Shown: positions 1-6,395, numbered from the stretch's first letter. The stretch is 21,835 bases of DNA from an uncultured Clostridium sp. (GCA_946496115.1 CAMMFK010000015.1:1-21835), one strand, 5' to 3'. Notes: generated from the letters alone by a model not told the origin. Made by a program: numbers and translations.

Positions 1-1
1 T

Positions 2-54
2 AAAAAAGAAAAGACTGTTGAGCAAAATATTTTTATATACTTTGTCAACAGTCT
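2..54 (-). terminator. Intrinsic terminator, minus strand
   Basis: A perfect 10-bp inverted repeat (AGACTGTTGA at 12-21, TCAACAGTCT at 45-54) encloses a partly self-pairing AT-rich loop. On the minus strand it is followed by a T-rich run (positions 11 down to 2). It would end transcription coming from the zinc-ribbon gene. It lies back to back with a plus-strand terminator. Confidence 0.7.
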
Positions 55-55
55 G

Positions 56-81
56 GAGAGAGCAAGTGCTCTCTCTTTTTT
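56..81 (+). terminator. Intrinsic terminator, plus strand
   Basis: GAGAGAGC (56-63), loop AAGT, GCTCTCTC (68-75) and then six T form a textbook Rho-independent terminator on the plus strand. It implies a plus-strand gene arriving from left of the window and converging on the minus-strand genes here. Confidence 0.7.
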
Positions 82-106
82 CTTGACCATTAAATTCTCC
101 CCTTTG

Positions 107-343
107 TTACTCTTTCCTCTGATTCAAGCCTGTAACTCCAATAGATTTAAGAGTGATCTCTTTCCATTCATTTGGAATTTCCGACGTTTTCAGAAAAGAG
201 TTTGCTGATACGGACCGTACACTTCCACAGCGAGGACACCTCGCTTCCATTCCTATAGGAATAGCACTTCCAACTTGTAAAACAATTGGAAGTCCACACC
301 TCCAACATTTTACCCACTTAATACTTGTGATTTGTTGGTACAT
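107..343 (-). CDS. Small zinc-ribbon protein, 78 aa
   Basis: A short protein of unknown function. Two CxxC knuckles (C13/C16 and C36/C39) spaced by 19 residues predict a four-cysteine zinc ribbon. The second knuckle (ARCPRCGS) recalls Com-like zinc-finger regulators of phage Mu type, but the resemblance is only to the knuckle pattern, so a DNA- or RNA-binding role is a guess. No signal peptide or membrane segment is seen. Support for a real gene is good: an AAGGAGG ribosome site at 350-356 sits 6 nt before the ATG, and a consensus promoter lies just upstream. It is probably monocistronic, since opposed terminators follow the stop codon. Confidence 0.75.
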   Translation of the reverse strand: MYQQITSIKWVKCWRCGLPIVLQVGSAIPIGMEARCPRCGSVRSVSANSFLKTSEIPNEWKEITLKSIGVTGLNQRKE

Positions 344-384
344 TTGTAACCTCCTTAGGTCAAATGTTGCATTCGGATGTTACA

Positions 385-413
385 ATTATACCATATTTTG
401 TTATGATTTTCAA
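385..413 (-). promoter_or_regulatory. Sigma-A promoter of the zinc-ribbon gene
   Basis: On the minus strand, TTGAAA (408-413), a 17-nt spacer and TATAAT (385-390). Transcription should start near 378, about 35 nt before the ATG. Confidence 0.8.
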
Positions 414-458
414 TCATTATATTATGTATAATTAAATTTCCAACTATAATATTAAAAA

Positions 459-478
459 CTATTTTTCATAAAAACTAG
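459..478 (-). terminator. Weak AT-rich hairpin after the rimO operon
   Basis: On the minus strand CTAgTTTTT pairs with AAAAAtAG around a 3-nt loop, followed by TTTTTAA. It sits just past the last gene of the capA-rimO operon. The stem has little GC, so terminator function is uncertain. Confidence 0.35.
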
Positions 479-489
479 ATTTAACAAAT

Positions 490-684
490 TTACACATTTT
501 CTTCTTGCATTTCTCCATTCTTTTCTGTTCTTTCATTGTACAACTTTTTCATTCTTCCTTCTATTTTAAGTCCATGCCATAATTTTGTAAGAATAAATAA
601 AATAGGATATGCTATTAAATAAAGCAGACTACTTAATACTTTATAAATTATTGAGTGGTGTAATAAGTCCCCTTTCTTATTCAT
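490..684 (-). CDS. Small membrane protein coupled to rimO, 64 aa
   Basis: Not recognised. One hydrophobic stretch (about residues 13-34, YKVLSSLLYLIAYPILFILT) predicts a single membrane helix, followed by a charged tail rich in K and E. Its ATG overlaps the rimO stop codon by one base (TAATG), which predicts translational coupling. A GGGAG sequence inside the end of rimO, about 10 nt before the ATG, can serve as ribosome site. No cysteine, histidine or catalytic motif is seen. It is last in the capA-rimO operon. The overlap and membrane pattern make a real gene more likely than chance, but short AT-rich frames can look hydrophobic. Confidence 0.55.
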   Translation of the reverse strand: MNKKGDLLHHSIIYKVLSSLLYLIAYPILFILTKLWHGLKIEGRMKKLYNERTEKNGEMQEENV

Positions 685-2108
685 TACTTAATTTCTCCCA
701 TCAAATCATATTCTTTAAAATCTGTAACTTTACAATTTACAAATGTATTTGGTTTTGCTATGCCTTTAATATATATGACTCCATCAATGTCTGGTACGTC
801 CATGTATGTTCTGCCTATACAGTCATACTCAAACTTGTTTGTATTACTATTTTTCTCGCTGTTTTCCTGCACATTTATATATTCGTTACCGGCTGTAGAA
901 TTTTCAACTAATACTTTTAAAGTTTTTCCTATATGTTTTTTCATATTTTCTTTAGATATTTCTTGTTGCAAAGCCATTATTTTATTGTATCTTCTTTTCT
1001 TTGTCATAGGATGAACTTGGTTTTCCATTCTAGAAGCAACTGTGCCTTCTTCTTTTGAATATGCAAAGCATCCTAATTTATCTAATTTTGCCCATTTTAC
1101 AAATTCATATAATTCTTCAAAATCTTCTTCGGTTTCTCCTGGAAAGCCTACCATTAATGTACTTCTAATAACCACACCAGGAATTTCTTTTCTTAATTTA
1201 GTAATTAAATTTCTAATGCTTTCACCAGTACTTTTTCTATTCATCTTTTTTAATATTCTGTCTGATATATGTTGCATTGGAATATCAAAATACTTACATA
1301 TTTTATCATTATTTTTTACTTCTTGTATTAATTCATCTGTAATTGTTTCTGGATATGTATATAAAAATCTAATCCATTCTATTCCATCTATTTCACTTAT
1401 TTTATGTAAAAGCTTATCTAGCATTGGTTTGCCATAAATATCTACACCATATTTTGAAGTGTCTTGAGCTATTATTATTAGTTCCTTGTAACCTTTGCTT
1501 ACAAGCCTTTTTGCCTCTTCTAAAATGTCTTCAATTTTTCTACTTGTAAATCTTCCTCTAATATATGGAATAGCACAAAACGTACAAAAATTGTTGCAAC
1601 CTTCTGCTATTCTTATGTAGGCAAAATTGTCGCCTGTTGAAATTACTCTATTTAGGAAGTCTAGTTTTTCGTTTTGGCTAATATGATTGTCAGTTGTTAT
1701 TCTCTGTTCTTTTGTATTATTGTTTGCTTGTTTTGCCATTGACTTCTCTTCGGTTTTATCATTAATTAATTGTTTTATTTGCTCCCATATAGTATCATAT
1801 TCACTAAACTTAATAAATAAATCTACTTCTGGTAATTCTTTTATTAAATCTTCCTTATATCTTTGAGCTAAACAACCTGTTACTATTAAATATTTGCAAT
1901 TTTGATTTTTATATTCTGCCATTTCTAATATTGTATTTATTGCCTCTTCTTTGGCAGGTTCAATAAATCCACAAGTATTAATTACTATTATATCTGCCTG
2001 CTGTGGATTATTTACAATTTCAAAATTATTCTTCTTAAATAGTCCTATCATCATTTCAGTATCTACTAAATTTTTGCTACATCCAAGTGATATGAATCCT
2101 ACTTTCAT
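684..2108 (-). CDS. rimO: Ribosomal protein S12 methylthiotransferase RimO
   Basis: A radical SAM enzyme that adds a methylthio group to the conserved aspartate of ribosomal protein S12. The N-terminal MTTase domain carries three cluster cysteines (C10 in SLGCSKN, C46 in NTCGF, C79 in TGCLAQ). The radical SAM motif CxxxCxxC is C171/C175/C178, followed by AIPYIRGRFTSR. A C-terminal TRAM-like region ends near residue 474. SLGCSKNxVD and the RGRFTSR context favour RimO over the tRNA enzyme MiaB. At 474 aa it is longer than the usual 430-445. The excess lies in two hydrophilic N/K/Q/E-rich inserts, about 116-148 and 408-424. The ATG follows AAAGGA by 7 nt. It lies 14 nt after the capA-like gene and overlaps the next small ORF, so all three are probably co-transcribed. 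Confidence 0.95.
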   Translation of the reverse strand: MKVGFISLGCSKNLVDTEMMIGLFKKNNFEIVNNPQQADIIVINTCGFIEPAKEEAINTILEMAEYKNQNCKYLIVTGCLAQRYKEDLIKELPEVDLFIKFSEYDTIWEQIKQLINDKTEEKSMAKQANNNTKEQRITTDNHISQNEKLDFLNRVISTGDNFAYIRIAEGCNNFCTFCAIPYIRGRFTSRKIEDILEEAKRLVSKGYKELIIIAQDTSKYGVDIYGKPMLDKLLHKISEIDGIEWIRFLYTYPETITDELIQEVKNNDKICKYFDIPMQHISDRILKKMNRKSTGESIRNLITKLRKEIPGVVIRSTLMVGFPGETEEDFEELYEFVKWAKLDKLGCFAYSKEEGTVASRMENQVHPMTKKRRYNKIMALQQEISKENMKKHIGKTLKVLVENSTAGNEYINVQENSEKNSNTNKFEYDCIGRTYMDVPDIDGVIYIKGIAKPNTFVNCKVTDFKEYDLMGEIK

Positions 2109-2122
2109 TGTGTTTCCTTTCT

Positions 2123-3319
2123 TTATTCTATTATTCCGTTAAGTCTATCAATTCCCCTTACTAATTTATCATAAGTAGTTTTGTCTAATGTGCTTCCGTC
2201 TTTACCATAGTTTGCTATTTCATTTTTCATGTCTAATAATTTATATCTATTCACTGTATTTTTTCTTCCATAGTCATTCATATATATAGGTGTATAATCT
2301 ACTTTGTATAATGAAACTTTATCTGTTTCTGCGTCATAATACATTTGAATATTTAATACTAATTCAAGATTAGAATTTTCATAGCTAAAGTCTGATGTAA
2401 AATCGCCTAACGAATATGCCACTAAACAATCTTGTCCATCTTTATTTTTCAATATTTCCATTGGCTCCACGACTGATGGATGCGCACCAATTATTATATC
2501 TGTACCATTATCAACTAAAAATTGTGCCTGGGCTTTTTGAGTGCTATTTGGTTCTTCTTTGTAAACATCTCCCCAGTGCATAAGTACTATTGTAAAGTCT
2601 GCGTTTTCATTGGCATATGCTAAATCTTCGCTTGCTAGCTCTTCACTATATATGTTTACTCCTGTTTCTCCGTTATCATAAGTGTAAGCTAATATTGCTA
2701 TTTTTACCCCTTTTTCTTCGATTATTTTTATTCTATCTTGTACTTCTTCTGTATATTTTCCAACAGTTTGTATTCCAATGCTTTCTAAATAATCTTGAGT
2801 ATCCTTAAGCCCTTCTTCTCCATTATCCAATGCATGATTGTGAGCAAGTGTAACGAAATCTATTCCAGCATCTTTTACTGCATTTGCAAAAGCTTTAGTA
2901 TCATCTGTTACATTGGTTTCATATGTTCCTAAAGTTATGTCTGAGCCTTCTAAGTATCTAGTTATATCTGAAAATATATCAGTATATAATCCATCAGAAT
3001 TTTTACCATATTTTTTTAAATTATCTCCAAGCAAAATATCTCCAATTGCAGAAATTCTAATAATAGAGTTTGCTCTAAAATTATTAATTGAATCTACGTC
3101 TGCTTCCATTGCGGAATATATTTCTTCAACATGCTCTGCTATTCTTTGTTGCTCTTCTGCAATTTTCTTTTGCTCCTGAATATGTAAAATTACATTTACT
3201 ATTACACAAATGATTATTACAACTAATAATATTGAAGATATTATTATAAAGTTTTTATTACTTATTGTATCTCTTATTAGTGTAGATTTTCTTGTTTTTC
3301 TTCTTCTGTTGTTTGGCAT
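2123..3319 (-). CDS. CapA-family (PGA_cap) metallophosphoesterase-like protein
   Basis: A membrane-anchored member of the CapA/PgsA family, named for poly-gamma-glutamate capsule synthesis but of mostly unproven function. A basic N-terminus (RRRKTRK) precedes one membrane helix at about residues 24-46, and a short coiled-coil-like stretch (47-70) leads to an extracellular domain. Family motifs are in order: AIGDILLGD (D94), GTYETNV (E134), LAHNHALDNG (H160-N161-H162), MHWGD (H248) and GAHPSV (H280). These are the likely metal ligands. At 398 aa it is of normal size. No capB/capC neighbours are seen, so polyglutamate synthesis is not supported; a general cell-envelope role is more cautious. 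It starts 107 nt below a consensus promoter, with AGGAGG 4 nt before the ATG. Confidence 0.9.
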   Translation of the reverse strand: MPNNRRRKTRKSTLIRDTISNKNFIIISSILLVVIIICVIVNVILHIQEQKKIAEEQQRIAEHVEEIYSAMEADVDSINNFRANSIIRISAIGDILLGDNLKKYGKNSDGLYTDIFSDITRYLEGSDITLGTYETNVTDDTKAFANAVKDAGIDFVTLAHNHALDNGEEGLKDTQDYLESIGIQTVGKYTEEVQDRIKIIEEKGVKIAILAYTYDNGETGVNIYSEELASEDLAYANENADFTIVLMHWGDVYKEEPNSTQKAQAQFLVDNGTDIIIGAHPSVVEPMEILKNKDGQDCLVAYSLGDFTSDFSYENSNLELVLNIQMYYDAETDKVSLYKVDYTPIYMNDYGRKNTVNRYKLLDMKNEIANYGKDGSTLDKTTYDKLVRGIDRLNGIIE

Positions 3320-3425
3320 GGTAACCTCCTAATTTTTTTATATTTCATATGCTTTTGTTTTGTATAACTAATTTTGTTAAATTACATTTTTCAACAAATA
3401 ATTATTTTTTGCATTATACTTTTAA

Positions 3426-3454
3426 ATTATACAATATTTTTACTTTTTTTACAA
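3426..3454 (-). promoter_or_regulatory. Sigma-A promoter of the capA-rimO operon
   Basis: On the minus strand, TTGTAA (3449-3454), a 17-nt spacer and TATAAT (3426-3431). The leader before the CapA-like start codon is about 100 nt, with no clear regulatory fold. Confidence 0.8.
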
Positions 3455-3471
3455 GCTTTTTTAGTAAACAT

Positions 3472-3510
3472 AAAATAGGAAAGAATGAAGTTATTCTTTC
3501 CTATTTTTTT
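3472..3510. terminator. Intrinsic terminator after the Rpn-type gene
   Basis: A perfect 15-bp stem (AAAATAGGAAAGAAT at 3472-3486 and its complement at 3493-3507) has a 6-nt loop. It ends with U-rich runs on both sides, so it can act in either direction. It separates the Rpn-type gene from the capA promoter. Confidence 0.8.
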
Positions 3511-3526
3511 GACTCATATGTGATTT

Positions 3527-4423
3527 CTAACTTTCAATCAATTTTTGTAGTTCATCTTTTGTTAGATTTAGAATATCACAAATTTGTTCTTCACTCATAT
3601 TAGCTTTTTGCATTTTTAATATGGCTAACTTTAATTTTTCTTCATTCTTTTGCCTTTCTTCTGCTATTCCGCTTTTCTTTGCTTCTGCCATTCCTGAATT
3701 GTAATTTAATCTTGCTATTTCTCTTGCGTCTATTATTTCTCTTTCTTTTGGGTCAGATAATATTTCCTCTACCAACTTCATTGCTTTTTTTACTTCTGGA
3801 TTATCTAGCTTTGACATCTTTACTTTATCCTCCCTCCCTGCTATTAGCCATAGCCACTGCTCTAGCTTGGTCTTGGCTTCTGCATTTTTCTTTATAAACT
3901 TTGGCAATTCTATAAAGTGCATTTCCAGTACATCTGTTGCTATTTCATCTTCTTTTTTATATCCCATATCAACATATTCTTCTTTCTTTGTTTTTTCAAA
4001 TTTCATATGGGCTATTGAATGGTAACTATTTCTTTTAAATCTATTAAAATTTAAAATATTTATTACTATTGATGGTTTTAACAAGTCATATTGCTTTGCT
4101 ATTTTTATTTGCGTTGTTATGTTTTTACTCATGTATAATGTACTTCTTTTTTCTATGTAACCTTGATACCCTACCTGCATCTCTATATTTATTATTTTAT
4201 TATTGTCTATTTCTGCTCTTATATCTAGTTTACTTGCTTTTTCATCTAATAAATCTTTTGGTATTTCTACATTTAATACTTGTACGTTTTTTATTTTTAT
4301 ATTTAGTATTGACTCTAATAAGTCCCTTAGGATTCCATTTGGATCATCTCTAGTAAATGTTCTTTTAAATATGTAGTCATCTAGCAATGGTGCATTATCA
4401 CTGTTTAATTTTTCATTGTTCAT
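3527..4423 (-). CDS. Rpn/PD-(D/E)XK nuclease family transposase-like protein
   Basis: A member of the Rpn family (PD-(D/E)XK nuclease family transposase). Related E. coli RpnA-E proteins are DNA endonucleases that promote RecA-independent recombination; other members have been linked to phage defence. The nuclease core is visible: an N-terminal DDYIFKRTF, then LDIRAEID (D67), then NIEMQV (E81-x-Q83, the variant ExQ of this family), and the YxxxRxxxYxxK region at 89-100. The C-terminus (about 220-298) is charged and helical, with a final helix-turn-helix-like SEEQICDILNLTKDELQKL. At 298 aa it is full length. It has its own promoter and terminator, as expected for a stand-alone accessory gene. 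No terminal inverted repeats were seen around it. Confidence 0.88.
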   Translation of the reverse strand: MNNEKLNSDNAPLLDDYIFKRTFTRDDPNGILRDLLESILNIKIKNVQVLNVEIPKDLLDEKASKLDIRAEIDNNKIINIEMQVGYQGYIEKRSTLYMSKNITTQIKIAKQYDLLKPSIVINILNFNRFKRNSYHSIAHMKFEKTKKEEYVDMGYKKEDEIATDVLEMHFIELPKFIKKNAEAKTKLEQWLWLIAGREDKVKMSKLDNPEVKKAMKLVEEILSDPKEREIIDAREIARLNYNSGMAEAKKSGIAEERQKNEEKLKLAILKMQKANMSEEQICDILNLTKDELQKLIES

Positions 4424-4438
4424 TATTACTCCATTTCT

Positions 4439-4467
4439 ATTGTATCAAATATATTACGATTTTTCAA
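4439..4467 (-). promoter_or_regulatory. Promoter of the Rpn-type gene
   Basis: On the minus strand, TTGAAA (4462-4467), a 17-nt spacer and TACAAT (4439-4444). The predicted start of transcription is only a few nucleotides before the GGAG ribosome site, so the leader is very short. Confidence 0.75.
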
Positions 4468-4890
4468 TAGATTTTTATTTTACAAAATTTTATAATTAAT
4501 TTTTATTATTTGTTGGAATTTTATTTAAGAAATTAATTTAATTTTAACTGTAATAGTTTAAATAGATAAAAAAGTTGCATATATTAATTTTATTGAATTC
4601 TTTAAGCTATAATACATTTGAAACAAATTTTAATTGTATTTATAAATTTTATTGCTTTATTTTATTTTTATCTTTTGAGTATTAATTATACCTATACTAT
4701 TATTAGTAGTAGTGTAAAAAGTTCACCTCTTTTCTTTTTTAATTTTGTTACTTAATTTATTGAATTAATTAAGAATTAAATTTTTGAGATAAAATATTTG
4801 ATAAAATTTATGTTAATATTTTATAGTAATTCAGTTTTTATGTCAATTACTTTTGTAAATTTTGTTTCAACTTTTTAGCAAACAAAAAAT
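4468..4890. other. AT-rich stretch without a gene
   Basis: About 420 bp of very AT-rich DNA with stop codons in all frames. I see no gene, RNA or clear repeat. A Shine-Dalgarno-like AGAGGTG near 4724-4733 on the minus strand is followed by no usable start codon, so it could be a relic of a lost reading frame. Confidence 0.5.
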
Positions 4891-4926
4891 AAGTGGCTGT
4901 AAGACCTAAGGCCTTACAGTCCGCTT
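4891..4926 (-). terminator. Hairpin terminator after the lectin-like gene
   Basis: AAGTGG-CTGTAAG (4891-4903) pairs with CTTACAG-T-CCGCTT (4913-4926), with one bulged T and one G.U pair. T-rich DNA follows on the minus strand (TTATTTTTTG). It starts 17 nt after the stop codon of the lectin-like gene. In known diversity-generating retroelements a hairpin just after the variable region aids target recognition, so a double role is possible, but a terminator is the simpler reading. Confidence 0.75.
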
Positions 4927-4942
4927 TTTACTCTATTTCCCG

Positions 4943-6160
4943 CTAGTCCGCTATTTGATATGGGCTAGAGCTACTTCCATCTCCTGAGCTTAGTCGGATA
5001 TTAGACCCTAGAGAAACTACGGGGCGAAGATAGTCATAATCGTTGCGCGTGTTGCTGCTCGAGGTGAACAAGTAGCTACCGCTCAAGATGCTGCTGTAGA
5101 CATAGCCAAGCCCGAAGCCCGCATAGCTAGAGTTGCTTGCGACGACACAACGCGAGGCAAGCCACTGATATCCGCTAAATCCATGTATTAAATTGTAAAA
5201 TGTACTATTTTTATAATAACTACTACTCATTGACCTATAGTAATATGTTTGCGTTATTGTTAAAGCTTTATTCGCTCTACTATAAGTTTCTGTTGTTGGA
5301 CTGTCATAATAGCTGTCGCTTTGGTTTATGCCATCTTCCTTTACTGCTGAATTTGGGTCTGCTGTTGTAGCCAAATCTATACCTGAACCATTTTCATGTG
5401 CATATAAGTTAGGATAATACCTACTTCCTGTATAAGTGTACGTCTCACCCCATGCTGCTTGGCTATTTGAATCGCTGTGTATATAATCTAGTCCACTCTC
5501 ATTCATTCCTGCTTCTATATCTTCTATTGTTAAGCTTCTCGCTGTTGCACCTAAGCTCTTATTACTATATAAACTTGCTGCTACATCATTTAGCATGTAT
5601 ACTCCATTGTTATATCCTGTTGCTCCGCTCAAGTAAATATTTTGACTTGTTGGAGTTGCACTTATTAAATCTACTGTACCATCATCATTTATATTTAGTA
5701 CTCTCCAACTTAAGCTCTCTTGAGTAAATGAGTCATCTGTTGTTGTTGAACTACCTGTATTTGCCTGTGTTAATCCTGTATATGGTCCCGCACTATCTGG
5801 CGTATATGCTACATAGTCTCCTACCTTTAGCATTCCTAAGGTTAAATATGTTCCTACTATTCTTTCTCCCCTTGCATAAGCAACTTTTCCCCACGCTATA
5901 TCTTCTGCATAGGCTGTTGCATCTGATGTATCAAGTGTTTCTAATGTTCCTGTTATTCCTCCAATTGTTATTCCTTTTTTGATATAACTTGCTACTAAAC
6001 TTGATCCTGCATTTGCAGTTGTGGCTAAATATTCCTCTTGGTTTGCTATTTGATTATTATTACTTATTATATTTGTAGTAATTACTATTGCTAATATTAC
6101 TGCAACTAGCAATATTGCTATAAAAACTATTAATTTTTGCTTTTTACTTAGTTTTTTCAT
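4943..6160 (-). CDS. Membrane-anchored protein with DGR-like lectin-fold C-terminus
   Basis: A 405-aa protein, probably displayed at the cell surface; function unknown. A basic N-terminus (MKKLSKKQK) and one membrane helix (about 10-33) precede a Ser/Thr/Tyr-rich outer part. Residues 57-104 hold two copies of an I-x-G...GT module of the type found in phage tail and adhesin proteins. Residues 150-170 (SWRVLNINDDGTVDLISATP) and the C-terminus (YQWLASR at 331-337, LRPVVSL at 378-384) resemble the C-type-lectin-like domains of DUF6273/formylglycine-enzyme type and of diversity-generating retroelement targets. I chose the ATG at 6160: AGGAGGGAG lies just upstream, while the longer frame starts with a GTG at 6196 touching a hairpin and lacking a ribosome site. 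The last 80 codons differ in composition from the rest. Confidence 0.75.
   Translation of the reverse strand: MKKLSKKQKLIVFIAILLVAVILAIVITTNIISNNNQIANQEEYLATTANAGSSLVASYIKKGITIGGITGTLETLDTSDATAYAEDIAWGKVAYARGERIVGTYLTLGMLKVGDYVAYTPDSAGPYTGLTQANTGSSTTTDDSFTQESLSWRVLNINDDGTVDLISATPTSQNIYLSGATGYNNGVYMLNDVAASLYSNKSLGATARSLTIEDIEAGMNESGLDYIHSDSNSQAAWGETYTYTGSRYYPNLYAHENGSGIDLATTADPNSAVKEDGINQSDSYYDSPTTETYSRANKALTITQTYYYRSMSSSYYKNSTFYNLIHGFSGYQWLASRCVVASNSSYAGFGLGYVYSSILSGSYLFTSSSNTRNDYDYLRPVVSLGSNIRLSSGDGSSSSPYQIAD
5027..5182 (-). other. Candidate variable region (DGR VR-like segment)
   Basis: Coding strand from about residue 327 to 378. By my count, 48 codons starting at W333 are about 56% GC, against about 32% in a 60-nt sample of the same gene at 5221-5280. 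Eight serines are AGC, and many other codons are NNC (TAC, ATC, GGC, TTC, GTC, AAC, CGC, GAC). That is what adenine-directed mutagenesis of AAC-rich template codons leaves behind. The position near the 3' end of the gene, within a lectin-like fold (WLASR...RPVVSL), also fits. The template repeat and reverse transcriptase are not in this window. Confidence 0.5.
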
Positions 6161-6197
6161 AAACTTTTCTTCTCCCTCCTGCTTTTTATCAAGCACA

Positions 6198-6252
6198 AAA
6201 AAGCTACATATTTTAAACGAATTTTACGTTCGCTTAAAATACATAGCTTTTT
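6198..6252 (-). terminator. Attenuator-like 24-bp hairpin in the leader of the lectin-like gene
   Basis: Arms 6229-6252 and 6198-6221 pair over 24 bp with a 7-nt loop (6222-6228). In minus-strand RNA the three non-Watson-Crick positions are G.U pairs; in plus-strand RNA they would be C.A mismatches. The hairpin is therefore built for the minus transcript. It ends in six U, immediately upstream of the ribosome site of the lectin-like gene. It is AT-rich, so it may be a terminator or an RNA-processing or stability hairpin. Confidence 0.6.
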
Positions 6253-6340
6253 CTCTATGTTCACATAAAATTATTTTATTAAATCTTACGATATATATAT
6301 ATATATATACAGCCCCAAGGGTTTCAGCGATTTTTGTCAT
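6224..6340 (-). CDS. Possible 38-codon leader ORF
   Basis: ATG at 6340 with GGAG 9 nt upstream (6350-6353), about 20 nt after the predicted transcription start. It encodes MTKIAETLGAVYIYIYIVRF and 18 more residues, ending in TAA at 6224-6226. The AT repeat encodes the YIYIYI run. The stop codon is exactly in the loop of the attenuator-like hairpin, so a ribosome reading this ORF would open the 5' arm. It has no known homologue that I recognise and may be a regulatory leader or chance. Confidence 0.35.
   Translation of the reverse strand: MTKIAETLGAVYIYIYIVRFNKIILCEHREKAMYFKRT
6291..6309. repeat. (AT)9.5 microsatellite
   Basis: Nineteen bases of uninterrupted AT dinucleotide repeat in the transcribed leader of the lectin-like gene, inside the putative leader ORF. 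Dinucleotide tracts of this length are prone to slippage. Gain or loss of a single unit would shift the leader ORF into a stop codon before the hairpin. Confidence 0.9.
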
Positions 6341-6366
6341 TTACTTACGCTCCAATTTTTTTCTTA

Positions 6367-6395
6367 ATTATATATTTAAAATATTCCTTTTTCAA
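6367..6395 (-). promoter_or_regulatory. Promoter of the lectin-like gene
   Basis: On the minus strand, TTGAAA (6390-6395), a 17-nt spacer and TATAAT (6367-6372). Predicted start is near 6360, giving a leader of about 200 nt before the ATG at 6160. Confidence 0.8.

Noticed and set aside
153..431. A 92-codon plus-strand frame opposite the zinc-ribbon gene
   Set aside because: It has no ribosome site and runs through the promoter of the minus-strand gene, which has far better start signals.
4069..5982. Leucine-rich plus-strand open frames (for example 4069-4353, 5452-5727, 5728-5982)
   Set aside because: They are antisense shadows of the Rpn-type and lectin-like genes, with no ribosome site or family features.
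6161..6196. A GTG start at 6196 extending the lectin-like protein by 12 residues
   Set aside because: The GTG touches the base of the 24-bp hairpin and has no ribosome site, while AGGAGGGAG lies inside this stretch directly ahead of the ATG at 6160.
6253..6360. A known riboswitch (for example c-di-GMP) in the leader of the lectin-like gene
   Set aside because: I could not match the sequence to the conserved cores of the c-di-GMP-I/II, TPP, SAM or c-di-AMP classes; a GCTGAAACCC/GGGGCTG stretch is suggestive but not diagnostic.
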